A stretch of 64,000 nucleotides of DNA from Listeria weihenstephanensis (GCF_003534205.1 NZ_CP011102.1:1066036-1130035); one strand, 5' to 3'. Counted from the first letter of the stretch, positions 21,913 to 31,379 are shown. Made by a program: numbers and translations. The notes: generated by a model not told the origin, from the letters alone.

Positions 21913-24348
21913 TTGAATGCGAAAGATATTGCTATCTCCACGGATGGCAAGCTCACTTTAGCCGTTGGGAAAAGTCGGAAAGAGAAAGCGTGGAAGAACA
22001 AAGAAACATCATGGTTCAAAGTATTGGAGAAAATCAGCCAGACAACCAGGACAGCCGAAACCTTCGACGAGTACCTGAACATGCCGAAGACGGAGCAAGC
22101 CAAGATTAAGGATATCGGCGGATTTGTTGGTGGTACGCTGCTGAAAGGTAGGCGGAAAGCTGAAAATGTGAAATGGCGGCAGCTGATAACGTTGGACGCG
22201 GATTTCGCAAAACCTGGTTTATGGGAAGAGATTGAACTGTTCTATGATTTCGCCTGTGCCGTGTATTCGACGCATAAGCACACGCCAGATAAGCCTCGTT
22301 TGCGGGTTGTCATTCCTTTGCTACGTGCGGTAACACCTGACGAGTACCAGGCAGTGAGCAGACGAATAGCGGCGGATTTGGATATCGACGTATTTGATGA
22401 TACGACCTATCAGCCTCACCGCCTGATGTACTGGCCGAGCACGTCCAAAGATGGCACTTTCGAGTTTCAGTATCAAGATGGCGCTTGGTTAGACCCTGAC
22501 AAGGTACTGGCGACGTACGACGACTGGACTGACCCGTCATTTTGGCCAGAATCGAGCAGACGGCAGAAGTCACGCAAGCGATTAGCTGACAGGCAAGGAA
22601 ACCCGCTGGACAAGTCTGGTATTGTTGGGGCCTTCTGCAAGACGTACATGATTCAGGATGCCATTGAGGCCTTTTTATCCGACAAATACGAGCCTGCTAT
22701 GGAGGGGCGCTACACCTATGTCGATGGTAGTACTGTCGGGGGCCTTGTCCTATATGAAGATGGGCTTTTCGCCTTTTCACATCATGGGACGGACCCGATT
22801 TCCGAAAAGCTGGTGAACGCATTTGACCTGGTGAGAATCCATTTATTTGGTGCCCAGGACGACGATGTCCCAGAAAACACGCCAGTCAATCGGCTGCCTT
22901 CTTTTATGGCCATGGCGGACTTTGCGCGAGATGACGATAACGTCAAAGAGAACTTAGTCGAAACCTCGCTAGTAGGCGCTTTGGAAGACTTCGCGGACAT
23001 CTTAGACGAAGATGAAGAGGAGCCTGAAAAGGCCGATAAAAGCTGGATGCGAAAGCTCAGTATCAACCGTAACGGCAAAGTGGTATCATCTGCGCCTAAT
23101 ATTTTGCGGATCTTAGAGCACGATCCTTACCTCAAAGGTAAATTCGGCTATAACGAGTTTAATTATCGTATGTCGCTACTTGGCAATGTGCCATGGCGCA
23201 AGATTAAGAAGCTAGACGAGAAAAAGGACTTAGATGACAGCGCGCTACGCAACTACCTAGAAACGGTCTACGACATAAGTGGCCGGGATAAAATCAAGGA
23301 TGCACTAAGAGAAGTGATGCATCGCCAAAGGTTTCACCCAGTCAGGGATTACTTGAAGGGGCTGGAATGGGATGGTGAGGAGCGGCTTGATACAGTTATC
23401 ATCGATTATCTAGGGGCGGAGGATAGCGAGTATACCAGGGTTGTGACGAGGAAGACGTTTGCGGCCGCAGTGGCCAGGGTGGTGGTTCCGGGTACGAAAT
23501 TCGACCAGGTTCTCACATTGACCGGAAAGCAAGGCCTTGGTAAGAGTACATTGCTAGATAAGTTAGGGAAAGAGTGGTATTCGGACAGTTTGGAGGACTT
23601 ACATGGGAAAGCAGCCTATGAGTTATTACAAGGCTACTGGATTATGGAGTTAGGCGAATTATCCGCCTTGAATAAGACGGAAGTGGAAAAGGCCAAAGCG
23701 TTTATATCGGCTAGGGAAGACCGCTTCCGGGTGGCCTATGGTGAGAATGTCCAGGGATTTCCTAGACAGTGTATTTTCATAGCTACGACGAATGATAATA
23801 CCTTTTTGCGAGATGGAACTGGAAACAGACGTTTTTGGCCAATCGAGGTATATGGCTATGGAAGAAAGTCGGTTTTTACAGACTTGAAAGAGGACGTGGT
23901 GGACCAGATTTGGGCAGAGGCTTTTGTCCGATATCAGGAAGGCGAAACGCTGTATTTGCAGGGCGAGTTAGAGAGTCAAGCAAGAGCGCAGCAAGCCAAA
24001 TTTACAGAATCCAATATATTGGAGGGGCTTATCAGAGAATATCTGGAGACACCGATACCGCCGGATTGGGCAGACAAGAATATCGCAGAGCGCAAGAATT
24101 TCCTTCGTGGAGACGACTTTGACGAAGTGGAGCGAGAGGATTTAGTGCTACGTGAGAAGGTCTGTGCAATGGAAATATGGTGCGAAATGATGGACGGTGA
24201 GGCCAAACAGCTCACCAAGCAGAAGGCCAGAGAAATCAATGAGGCACTCCGAAATATCGAAAATTGGCAGGACCATCAGGGCCTTTTACGGTTCGGAAAA
24301 CAGTACGGAAGGCAGCGAGCTTATACCCGCATTCCTTTAACTGACTAA
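21913..24348 (+). CDS. VapE-type primase-helicase
   Basis: An 811-aa replication protein from TTG 21913 (GGAAGGAGG 7 bp before; the ATG at 21917 is out of frame). The N-terminal half resembles an AEP/RepB-type primase: LITLDADFAKPGLW.. then STHKHTPDKPRLRVVIP. The C-terminal half is a virulence-associated-E P-loop NTPase: Walker A GKQGLGKS near 537-545, Walker B-like IMELGELSALNK near 575, FIATTND sensor and an arginine-rich RDGTGNRRFWPIEV. It should prime and unwind at the origin that follows. Confidence 0.9.
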   Translation: MNAKDIAISTDGKLTLAVGKSRKEKAWKNKETSWFKVLEKISQTTRTAETFDEYLNMPKTEQAKIKDIGGFVGGTLLKGRRKAENVKWRQLITLDADFAKPGLWEEIELFYDFACAVYSTHKHTPDKPRLRVVIPLLRAVTPDEYQAVSRRIAADLDIDVFDDTTYQPHRLMYWPSTSKDGTFEFQYQDGAWLDPDKVLATYDDWTDPSFWPESSRRQKSRKRLADRQGNPLDKSGIVGAFCKTYMIQDAIEAFLSDKYEPAMEGRYTYVDGSTVGGLVLYEDGLFAFSHHGTDPISEKLVNAFDLVRIHLFGAQDDDVPENTPVNRLPSFMAMADFARDDDNVKENLVETSLVGALEDFADILDEDEEEPEKADKSWMRKLSINRNGKVVSSAPNILRILEHDPYLKGKFGYNEFNYRMSLLGNVPWRKIKKLDEKKDLDDSALRNYLETVYDISGRDKIKDALREVMHRQRFHPVRDYLKGLEWDGEERLDTVIIDYLGAEDSEYTRVVTRKTFAAAVARVVVPGTKFDQVLTLTGKQGLGKSTLLDKLGKEWYSDSLEDLHGKAAYELLQGYWIMELGELSALNKTEVEKAKAFISAREDRFRVAYGENVQGFPRQCIFIATTNDNTFLRDGTGNRRFWPIEVYGYGRKSVFTDLKEDVVDQIWAEAFVRYQEGETLYLQGELESQARAQQAKFTESNILEGLIREYLETPIPPDWADKNIAERKNFLRGDDFDEVEREDLVLREKVCAMEIWCEMMDGEAKQLTKQKAREINEALRNIENWQDHQGLLRFGKQYGRQRAYTRIPLTD

Positions 24349-24368
24349 AGAAGATTGTGAAATTTAGG

Positions 24369-24629
24369 TGTCAACAAAGGTGTCAACAAACTCTCCAAGT
24401 GTCAACATAAGGAAATATCTGACTGTCAACAAAGTTTCGTTATGTTGACACCTTTTGTTGACGGGTAAAAGGCTACAGCCCGTAAGTGTCAAGCCTAAGT
24501 GTCAACAAAGATACAATATATCTATATATAAGAGTAGTTTAGGTGTATTTATGTAATGCGCGAGGCACATGTACGCCTGCGTACGCCTATACGCGTATAT
24601 AAGGCAGAACGGAGGGCTTTTTGTTGACA
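24369..24629. other. Candidate phage replication origin with TGTCAACA iterons
   Basis: Within the 322-bp gap after the primase-helicase gene are seven exact TGTCAACA copies: plus strand at 24369, 24381, 24400, 24424 and 24500, minus strand at 24443 and 24622. Near copies lie at 24456 and 24487. Between the last plus copy and the last minus copy is an AT-rich tract (ACAATATATCTATATATAAG at 24512) and a GTACGCCT repeat. No gene fits here. Iterons, an AT-rich unwinding tract and an adjacent initiator-type helicase are the usual parts of an origin. Confidence 0.7.
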
Positions 24630-24670
24630 CTTCTCTTGTGAATTGTGAAATCGAAAAATGAGGTGATAAG

Positions 24671-24955
24671 ATGCGGGAGTCAAAGATTGAGGAATACCTT
24701 CGAAAAGAAGTTCGAAAGCGAGAGGGCTTGTGCTGGAAATTTACAAGTCCAGGAACGCGCGGAGTGCCAGACAGGATTGTGATGCTTGGCGGGCGTCTCG
24801 TATTTGTCGAAACGAAAGCGCCAGGTAAGGAGCTGCGGAAACTTCAAGAGAAGCGAACGAAGCAGATTGTCGAGAAAGGGCAACTCCATTATGTCGCAGA
24901 TTGCAAAGAACGAGTCGATAACCTGATGGAGCTATTTGATAATGGTACCCTTTAA
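24671..24955 (+). CDS. VRR-NUC domain nuclease
   Basis: A 94-aa stand-alone VRR-NUC protein. The PD-(D/E)XK core is plain: SPGTRGVPDRIVMLGGRLVF then VETKAPGKELRKLQ. Such short proteins are Holliday-junction-like or flap nucleases in phage replication modules, nearly always beside a SNF2 helicase, as here. ATG 24671 has GAGGTGA before it; it overlaps the helicase gene. Confidence 0.9.
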   Translation: MRESKIEEYLRKEVRKREGLCWKFTSPGTRGVPDRIVMLGGRLVFVETKAPGKELRKLQEKRTKQIVEKGQLHYVADCKERVDNLMELFDNGTL

Positions 24956-26342
24956 GCCGATTATATTTGTAGCGCACGATTATCAGGACTTTGCCATCCG
25001 AAATGTGCTGATTCATCCCAAATGCGGCCTATTCCTCGATATGGGGATGGGGAAGACTATCACAACCCTAACAGCTATCGTCGAATTGATGTATAACCAG
25101 TTCGAGGTCAGCAAGGTCTTAGTCATCGCGCCATTACGCGTTGCAGAAGACACCTGGAGCCGCGAAACGGAAAAGTGGGCTCATACGCAGTTCTTGCAAG
25201 TTTCAAAGATTCTAGGTACGGAAAGGCAGCGAGAACGAGCGTTAGACGAGCAAGCCGATATCTATGTCACAAATCGAGAAAATATTACTTGGTTAGTGGA
25301 CCGACTAGGAAAGCATTGGGATTTTGATATGGTCGTCGTCGATGAGTTTTCCAGCTTCAAAAATAATAAATCTCAACGGTTTAAGGCATTGCGCAAAGTA
25401 CTGCCGAAGATTAAACGGCTGGTAGGGCTAACTGGAACACCAGCACCAAACACGTTACTTGATTTATGGCCACAGCTGTATCTACTGGACCAGGGCGAGC
25501 GATTAGGGAAAACAAAGCGAATGTATCAGGACCGCTATTTTTCGCCGGGTGCACGGAATGGGCATGTGATATTTGACTGGCGATTGCGAGAAGGCGCAGA
25601 GGCTGCTATCCATAAACGGATTAGCGATATTTGCGTCAGTATGAAAGCCGAGGATTGGCTGGAAATGCCGGAGCGGATAGATAATACAATCGCTATTCAG
25701 CTACCTAAGAAGGCAAAGCAGCAATATGCGGAGCTGGAAAAAGAGCTAATCATTGAGTTAGAACATGCGGATGTAGTGGCTGATTCGGCTGCTGTATTGT
25801 CCAATAAACTGTTACAGCTTTGCAATGGCGCCATTTATGACGAGTTCGGAGAATACCAAGAGATTCATGACAGAAAGCTAGCAGCCTTAGCGGATATCAT
25901 CGAGGAGAGTAATGGGCAGCCCGTTCTTGTGTTCTACACGTACAAGCATGACGAGGCGCGTATCATGAAGTACCTGAAAAAATATAAACCTGAAAAGCTG
26001 ACAGATTCAAAGAGCATTAAGAAATGGAATGATGGCAAGACTGGCGTTTTGCTAGCACATCCAGCAAGTGCAGGGCATGGGCTCAACTTGCAAGATGGTG
26101 GGCATATTATCGTCTGGTTTGGCTTAACGTGGAGCTTAGAGCTATATCAGCAGGCCAATGCGCGGCTATTCCGTCAAGGCCAGGATAAGTCGGTAATCAT
26201 TCATCACATCGTTGCAAAAGGAACACTGGACGAGAAAGTGGTTCTGGCATTAGGTAATAAAAAAATAGGGCAAGACGCCTTACTCGAGGCGGTCAAAGCC
26301 CGCTTAGAGGAGGTTAGGAACATTGATACTACCAGAGAATAA
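24942..26342 (+). CDS. SNF2-family DEAD/DEAH helicase
   Basis: A 466-aa SF2 ATPase: Walker A DMGMGKT near 33-39, motif II VVVDEFSSFKN near 133, motif III LTGTPAPN, and helicase C domain with motif VI QANARLFRQGQ near 405-415. It has no extra targeting domain, as is usual for phage SNF2 proteins paired with VRR-NUC. ATG 24942 lies inside the VRR-NUC gene (14-bp overlap); an upstream TTG is also in frame. Confidence 0.92.
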   Translation: MVPFKPIIFVAHDYQDFAIRNVLIHPKCGLFLDMGMGKTITTLTAIVELMYNQFEVSKVLVIAPLRVAEDTWSRETEKWAHTQFLQVSKILGTERQRERALDEQADIYVTNRENITWLVDRLGKHWDFDMVVVDEFSSFKNNKSQRFKALRKVLPKIKRLVGLTGTPAPNTLLDLWPQLYLLDQGERLGKTKRMYQDRYFSPGARNGHVIFDWRLREGAEAAIHKRISDICVSMKAEDWLEMPERIDNTIAIQLPKKAKQQYAELEKELIIELEHADVVADSAAVLSNKLLQLCNGAIYDEFGEYQEIHDRKLAALADIIEESNGQPVLVFYTYKHDEARIMKYLKKYKPEKLTDSKSIKKWNDGKTGVLLAHPASAGHGLNLQDGGHIIVWFGLTWSLELYQQANARLFRQGQDKSVIIHHIVAKGTLDEKVVLALGNKKIGQDALLEAVKARLEEVRNIDTTRE

Positions 26343-26712
26343 AGCGCGTCAAAGAGAGCTGATTGAGCAGTTGCTTGACCCAAGGTTGCCAAGAGCAGAG
26401 CGTAAGGAGTTGAGAGAGCAGTTGAAGGAGCTGGAGGATGAACGGGTAAGTAAGAATCCGTATTTGAAAGCTGAGTACTTTCTCGATGAGGCTGGGCACA
26501 GGCACAATAGCATTAAGGATTTAAGCAGTAAGATTTATGCGGAGTTGAAGTTCTTAGACTTTAGTCAGGTAAACATAGCAGTAGCGTTTAACGCAAGCCG
26601 TGTAAAAGTGCAGAAATTTTATAGCATAAATAAAAGCGCCATAAATAAGTGGTTGGAACGATTAGCCGAACAAGAAAGGATTGAGTTGGATGAGTCAAAT
26701 GAGTCTGAATGA
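26323..26712 (+). CDS. Helical phage protein, unknown (TTG start)
   Basis: A 129-aa protein from TTG 26323, 10 bp after GAGGAGG and overlapping the helicase end by 20 bp. It is charged and helical (RQRELIEQLLDPRLPRAERKELREQ), with an HTH-like segment near 75-110 (FSQVNIAVAFNASRVKVQKF..). No family recognised; a DNA-binding role is possible. Confidence 0.5.
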   Translation: MILPENKARQRELIEQLLDPRLPRAERKELREQLKELEDERVSKNPYLKAEYFLDEAGHRHNSIKDLSSKIYAELKFLDFSQVNIAVAFNASRVKVQKFYSINKSAINKWLERLAEQERIELDESNESE

Positions 26713-27028
26713 ATATCAGGAATTATCTAAGCGAACGACAACGGGGCACCATGATACAGCGATGGTAAACTTTGCACTAGGCGTTACGGGTGAAGCTGGC
26801 GAAGTGGCTGACCTGGTTAAGAAGTATATGTTTCATGGGCATAAGTTGGATAAGGATGCAGTAGCGAAAGAGCTAGGCGATGTGCTTTGGTATGTGTCAC
26901 AGCTGGCCGTATGCATTGATGTGGACCTAGAAGAGATAGCGCAGCGGAATCTTGATAAGCTGAAACTTAGATACCCGAACGGATTTAGTGAACAGGATAG
27001 CATCAACCGTGTTGAGGGCAATCAGTAA
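26690..27028 (+). CDS. MazG-like NTP pyrophosphohydrolase
   Basis: A 112-aa all-alpha NTP pyrophosphatase. The EExx(E/D) metal site is visible as GEAGEVADLVKKY and KELGDVLWYVSQL. Phage MazG-like proteins hydrolyse dNTPs or (p)ppGpp-type nucleotides to adjust pools. ATG 26690 is chosen for AAAGGA 9 bp before; the gene overlaps the previous one by 23 bp. Confidence 0.88.
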   Translation: MSQMSLNEYQELSKRTTTGHHDTAMVNFALGVTGEAGEVADLVKKYMFHGHKLDKDAVAKELGDVLWYVSQLAVCIDVDLEEIAQRNLDKLKLRYPNGFSEQDSINRVEGNQ

Positions 27029-27048
27029 CAGGAAGGAAGTGAGAGCGA

Positions 27049-27591
27049 GTGGGTAAAACGGTTGGGCTATCTAAAAAGCAGATAGAGATTATCACGGCAA
27101 TGGCAACCAAGACGGCGGCCGAAGAGTACAACAAGATGCAGCAGGGGCAGAAGAAGAAAGACCATAACTGGCGCTTGCGAAACATTAAGTTGCTGTTAAA
27201 GAACTACCGCAACCTGAAACTGTACTGTGATGAAATTGAGAAGGACCTGCATATCCTAGAGCCATTCCTGGAACTCATAGGCGGTAGAGCGTTAGACATC
27301 AAAGGGCTAACTGAAACAGAAGTCAAGACTGAGGCGATGATGAAGTTCGTGGATGCAGTGCTGTATACCTACGAGAAGTCTTGCAACGAAGGCACCGAGG
27401 AAGACATGCGACGCATCCGGATAGTTAAGGATATGTATCTAAATCCCCAAAAGATTACGGTAGAATTAATCAGTGAGAAGTACAATATAGACCGAAGCTA
27501 TGTGTACAAGGAAGTGAATAAGGCGTGTGAAACGTTGGGCGTGCTTATGTTTGGAATGGATGGGATAGAAGATATATTCCAACGCAAATAA
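27049..27591 (+). CDS. ArpU/RinA-like late transcription activator
   Basis: A 180-aa protein from GTG 27049 (AAGGAAGTGAG upstream). A basic helical N-terminus is followed by a C-terminal sigma-region-4-like HTH (~145-170; TVELISEKYNIDRSYVYKEV). This size, fold and position, last before HNH/terminase, are those of ArpU/RinA activators that switch on the late packaging and structural genes. A plausible target promoter lies just downstream at 27616. Confidence 0.82.
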   Translation: MGKTVGLSKKQIEIITAMATKTAAEEYNKMQQGQKKKDHNWRLRNIKLLLKNYRNLKLYCDEIEKDLHILEPFLELIGGRALDIKGLTETEVKTEAMMKFVDAVLYTYEKSCNEGTEEDMRRIRIVKDMYLNPQKITVELISEKYNIDRSYVYKEVNKACETLGVLMFGMDGIEDIFQRK

Positions 27592-27615
27592 GCCATGCGA
27601 CTTTTTGGCGACCAA

Positions 27616-27643
27616 TTGGAGACACTATCCATGTTACTATGAT
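27616..27643 (+). promoter_or_regulatory. Candidate late promoter
   Basis: TTGGAG (27616-27621), 16 bp, TATGAT (27638-27643), 25 bp after the activator gene. The weak -35 fits activation by the RinA-like protein. It would transcribe HNH, terminase and the structural genes if the hairpin at 27684 is passed. Confidence 0.5.
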
Positions 27644-27683
27644 AGGGTGAGATAGATAAGAGAACGAAACAAAACAAAGTGAG

Positions 27684-27714
27684 AAGCCTGGTGCAATTAT
27701 GCGCTGGGCTTTTG
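27684..27714 (+). terminator. Hairpin with T-rich tail before the late genes
   Basis: AAGCCTG..TGGGCTT encloses a second stem GTGCA/TGCGC with an ATTA loop; TTTGTT follows. It lies between the candidate late promoter and the HNH gene, so it may act as an antitermination-controlled terminator or end the early transcript. Confidence 0.6.
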
Positions 27715-27732
27715 TTATGGGCAGGTGATGAG

Positions 27733-28041
27733 ATGACAACAGCTGAGATTATCCGGATGGTATTGCTGGATGATATGACTAGGTTCTATAACTCGAAGGC
27801 GTGGAAGAATGTACGAGCAAAAGCTAGACGACGCGACAACAATGAGTGCCAGCTTTGCAAGGCAGAAGGTAAGCACAGTAAGTGCGAAGCTGTCCATCAC
27901 ATCAAGGAAGTGCGTGACTATCCAGAACTAGCGTTGACACTGAGCAATCTATTTTGTGTTTGCAAGGTCCATCATAACCGAGAGCATCCAGAAAAATTAC
28001 AGAAGCAGAAAAAGAAATTTGATAATGAAGAACGTTGGTAG
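27733..28041 (+). CDS. HNH endonuclease of the packaging module
   Basis: A 102-aa HNH nuclease: zinc pair CQLC near 38-41, VHHIKEVRDYPELALTLSNL near 55-75, second pair CVC and HHNREH. It lies directly before the cos-like region and terminase genes. In HK97-type cos phages such HNH proteins work with terminase in cutting cos. ATG 27733 follows GGGCAGGTGATGAG. Confidence 0.9.
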   Translation: MTTAEIIRMVLLDDMTRFYNSKAWKNVRAKARRRDNNECQLCKAEGKHSKCEAVHHIKEVRDYPELALTLSNLFCVCKVHHNREHPEKLQKQKKKFDNEERW

Positions 28042-28110
28042 GTTGGCGCTAGGTGGTACCCCCCGGTCAAACCAGATGGCTAAGTTTTTGGGAAACCGAA
28101 CAACGGGGAA
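28042..28110. other. Candidate cos region
   Basis: The 121-bp gap between HNH and small terminase holds a GC-rich core, GGTGGTACCCCCCGGTC (28052-28068), then GGGAAACCGAACAACGGGG. HNH-cos-TerS order is common in 3'-overhang cos phages. No cohesive end can be proved from sequence. Confidence 0.4.
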
Positions 28111-28162
28111 GGGGCATGGGTGTCCAACTTTCTAGGATTCCATGTGAGAGGATGTGAGAAAA

Positions 28163-28513
28163 ATGGCAGAAACTGAAAGCTGGGAAATACTGAGAGATTC
28201 GCAGAGCTACAAGCAGCGGCGCGGACGAATTAGAAACTCGCTCCTGAAACATCTGGAGGAGCAGGACGCTAAGCGTGAGCCCTACCTGGATATAGTTGAG
28301 CAATACATGGCACTATGGGATACGGCTTCTCAGCTGGAGCTGGATATCACGGCCCGGGGTGTAGCAGTTGCTGGAATGCACGGCATGAAGAAAAACGATT
28401 CTGTTCCAGAACAGCAGAAAGTTAACAAGCAGCTGCTTAGTATTCTCGCATACCTCCAGATGAATCCAGAAAATGCAGAGGCAGCTGGAGGCGACGAAGA
28501 TGATTCCGTATAA
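28163..28513 (+). CDS. terS: Terminase small subunit (P27 family)
   Basis: A 116-aa P27-type TerS, helical with RIRNSLLKHLEEQDAKREPY and a hydrophobic oligomer helix (YMALWDTASQLELDITARG). It recognises the packaging site and hands DNA to TerL. ATG 28163 is preferred over GTG 28154, which is too close to AGAGG. It overlaps terL by 14 bp. Confidence 0.88.
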   Translation: MAETESWEILRDSQSYKQRRGRIRNSLLKHLEEQDAKREPYLDIVEQYMALWDTASQLELDITARGVAVAGMHGMKKNDSVPEQQKVNKQLLSILAYLQMNPENAEAAGGDEDDSV

Positions 28514-30146
28514 GTACCATCCAGCCATTTCGGAATGGATGACCATGGTGGACACTGGTGAAGTTCTAAGCTCTCAGGAAATGAAAGACCTCATGCCATT
28601 CTTGCGGAATAAACTGGATAGCTCAAATGCTTTTGTAGATAATAAACGGATTGACACCGCCCTAGCAAATGCAGAGCGGTTTTTTGAATTGAAACAACTA
28701 CCATTCCAGAAATTCCTGCTAGCTTTTATCACTTATGTGTTTGAAAAAGACGAGCATGGAAATTTGGAATTAATGTTCAATGAGTTTTTTATATATGCAG
28801 GGCGGGGCTTTGGGAAGAACACTATTCTATCGGAGGCCACATTTGAGCTGACAACCGGGAATCATGGTGTGAAAAATTACAATGTTGATATCGTAGCCAC
28901 ATCGGAAAAACAAGCGATGACGTCATTTGAAGATATCCGCCATATGCTAAATAAAAATAAAGCTTTTATGAAGAGTCGGTATGAGTGGAGTAAAACGCAA
29001 ATCCAGAACAGAAAGAACGGCTCTACTATAAACTTCAAAACTTCTAATCCGAAAACAAAGGACGGAGGACGGCCAGGCGCGGTTGGCTTTGATGAGATAC
29101 ATGCCTTCGAAAACTACGCCTCTTTTAACGTTCATACAACGGGGCTTGGGAAAGTTCCTTTTGCTAGGCGCTTTTACCTAACGACTGATGGGAAAGTCCG
29201 AGGCAGTGTATTAGACGATATCAAGGACAGGGCTAGAATGGTGCTTCGCGGGGAGCTTCCAAACTCAAAACTTTTCCCCTTCATTTGTCGGCTTGATGAC
29301 CCTGAGGAAGTGCATGACCCGAAAAATTGGGAGAAGGCAAATCCGATGTTGCGCTATAACAGCGACCTTCGAGCTCAAGTAGAGCAAGATTACGAGACGG
29401 CAAAAGTAACGCCTTCGCTCATGGTTGAGTTTATGACGAAGCGGATGAACTGTCCGACCGAAAACCTAGCGACTGCGGTTGCTACTTGGGAGAATATACT
29501 TGCAACCAATCAAGAATTTCCAGACCTTATCGGAATGAACTGCATTGGTGCGATTGACTATGCTCGTATTCGTGATTTCTGTGCAGTGGGGCTATTGTTC
29601 AAAGTTGGCGATAAACGTTACTGGATTCACCACACGTTCATCCCAGAGACGGCGCTAGTCGTTCAGAAATTCAACTTTGATATTGATGCAGCAGTCGAGC
29701 AGGGATTATGCACAATCATCCGCGGCGAGACGATAGAGCCAGATGTGGTGGCAGATTGGTTTGAGGTCCAAGCTAAGAAGTATCGCATTCAGCGGATTTG
29801 TATGGATGATTACAAGTATCAATATCTCAAGCCAGAAATTTCGTCGAGAGGATTTGAGCCTTGGATTGTTCGAAATGGGAAGACAACTCATACAAAAGTT
29901 CTGCCGCTTGTTGATTCGCTTTTTGCCAAGCAGCGGCTCGTATTTGGTGATGACATGATGATGCGCTGGTACACGAATAACACGTACCTAGACATCGACA
30001 CAAAAGGCAATGTCAGCTTTGAAAAGATAGACCCAGAGAAACGTAAGAACGATGGGTATATGGCGCTGATTCACGCGCTAACGCAAGATGGTGAGTTAAA
30101 AGAAGTGCGGCGCATTAGGCGGAAGCCACGCAGTTATTCGTACTAG
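28500..30146 (+). CDS. terL: Terminase large subunit
   Basis: A 548-aa packaging motor and nuclease. The ATPase domain shows Walker A-like AGRGFGKNT near 100-108 and Walker B GAVGFDEIHAF near 194-203. The RNase H-like nuclease domain shows Asp residues in CIGAIDYARIRDFCAVG near 350, ICMDDYKYQYL near 438 and NDGYMALIHAL near 518. ATG 28500 has GGAGGCGACGAAG before it. Confidence 0.95.
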   Translation: MIPYKYHPAISEWMTMVDTGEVLSSQEMKDLMPFLRNKLDSSNAFVDNKRIDTALANAERFFELKQLPFQKFLLAFITYVFEKDEHGNLELMFNEFFIYAGRGFGKNTILSEATFELTTGNHGVKNYNVDIVATSEKQAMTSFEDIRHMLNKNKAFMKSRYEWSKTQIQNRKNGSTINFKTSNPKTKDGGRPGAVGFDEIHAFENYASFNVHTTGLGKVPFARRFYLTTDGKVRGSVLDDIKDRARMVLRGELPNSKLFPFICRLDDPEEVHDPKNWEKANPMLRYNSDLRAQVEQDYETAKVTPSLMVEFMTKRMNCPTENLATAVATWENILATNQEFPDLIGMNCIGAIDYARIRDFCAVGLLFKVGDKRYWIHHTFIPETALVVQKFNFDIDAAVEQGLCTIIRGETIEPDVVADWFEVQAKKYRIQRICMDDYKYQYLKPEISSRGFEPWIVRNGKTTHTKVLPLVDSLFAKQRLVFGDDMMMRWYTNNTYLDIDTKGNVSFEKIDPEKRKNDGYMALIHALTQDGELKEVRRIRRKPRSYSY

Positions 30147-30161
30147 TGAGGAGGTGAGATA

Positions 30162-31379
30162 TTGGGACTATTAGACATGTTTCTAAGCCTAGGTACTGGA
30201 AGTAAAAAGAACAGTGCAGCAGCGCAAAAAGAGCGGATGAATTACTTAATCGAGGAAGTTACGGCAAACATCTTTTTTAAACAACTAGCCGTACAAACAA
30301 GTGTCAATCTAATCGCGAAGACGTTGGCACGCTGTGAGTTCAAAACCTTTGATAGAGGCAAGGCAATTAAGGGTGAGCTGTACTACAATCTCAACATCCA
30401 ACCGAACCAGAATCAGTCAAAAACGGCTTTTCTGAATGACTTGGTTTCCGAGCTTGTCTTTAGCGATGAGGGCGCGTTAGTGATTCAAACAGACGATATG
30501 CAAATGCTTGTAGCAGATTCATATCAGCGAAATAAGCACGCTGTAATACCTAACAGCTACCAGTACGTAGCGGCTAATAATTATAATTTTAAGCGCACCT
30601 TCTACGAGCAGGATGTGCTTTTTTTAGAGCTCAATAACAAGCAGATTCGTACAACAATTGATGGGCTGTATGATAGCTATGGCAAGCTCATATCTGGCTC
30701 CATTAAGAACTACAATCGCAAGAACGCCAAAAAGCTAGTGCTGAATATTAGTGCACTTTTTGACCAGGAATTTAGTAAGTATGAAAACGAAGAGGATGAG
30801 GAGAATGACGTTACAGAGGGTGATAAACGAATCGATGACCTCATGACAAACCGCTTTAAAAACTTCTTCTCCGATGGCGATTCCGTTGTCACGATGGAGG
30901 AAGGGTTGTCCTTAAATGATTTCAGTAACTCGGACACAAAGAACGCATTTACGAGCCGAGATATCAGGGCGGCCATTGATGATGTCATTGACTTAGTAGC
31001 GATGGCTTTCCATATTCCTCGTGGCTTGTTAAAAGGTGATGTGGCGGACATTTCGCAGTTGACAAATAACTTTTTGACGTTCTGCATTAATCCGATTGTA
31101 GAGCAGATTGAGAATGAGCTAAACCGTAAGCTGTTCACTAAAGAGGAGTATCTGGCAGGTAGCCGGATTAAGATATCAACGGATAAAATTAAATCCTTTG
31201 ATTACAAAGATATCGCTGGCAGCATGGAGGTTCTTGTCCGTATTGGTGCGTTTAGCGTCAATGATGTACTGGAATTCCTTGGCAAAGAGCGCATCGACGA
31301 GCCTTGGGCAGATGAGCATATCATCACGAAGAACTATGCTGAAATCGAGAAGTACCTGAAAGGAGGTGATGAAGAATGA
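30162..31379 (+). CDS. HK97-type portal protein (TTG start)
   Basis: A 405-aa portal from TTG 30162 behind GAGGAGGTGAG. It has the usual N-terminal alpha/beta part, an insertion rich in Asn/Glu (YENEEDEENDVTEGDK) and conserved RDIRAAIDDVIDLVAMAFHIPRGLLKG near 270-297. It forms the dodecameric portal vertex. It overlaps the protease gene by 4 bp. Confidence 0.92.
   Translation: MGLLDMFLSLGTGSKKNSAAAQKERMNYLIEEVTANIFFKQLAVQTSVNLIAKTLARCEFKTFDRGKAIKGELYYNLNIQPNQNQSKTAFLNDLVSELVFSDEGALVIQTDDMQMLVADSYQRNKHAVIPNSYQYVAANNYNFKRTFYEQDVLFLELNNKQIRTTIDGLYDSYGKLISGSIKNYNRKNAKKLVLNISALFDQEFSKYENEEDEENDVTEGDKRIDDLMTNRFKNFFSDGDSVVTMEEGLSLNDFSNSDTKNAFTSRDIRAAIDDVIDLVAMAFHIPRGLLKGDVADISQLTNNFLTFCINPIVEQIENELNRKLFTKEEYLAGSRIKISTDKIKSFDYKDIAGSMEVLVRIGAFSVNDVLEFLGKERIDEPWADEHIITKNYAEIEKYLKGGDEE

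Noticed and set aside
24369-24629. CRISPR array
   Set aside because: The repeats are 8 bp, in both orientations and irregularly spaced, and no cas genes are present.
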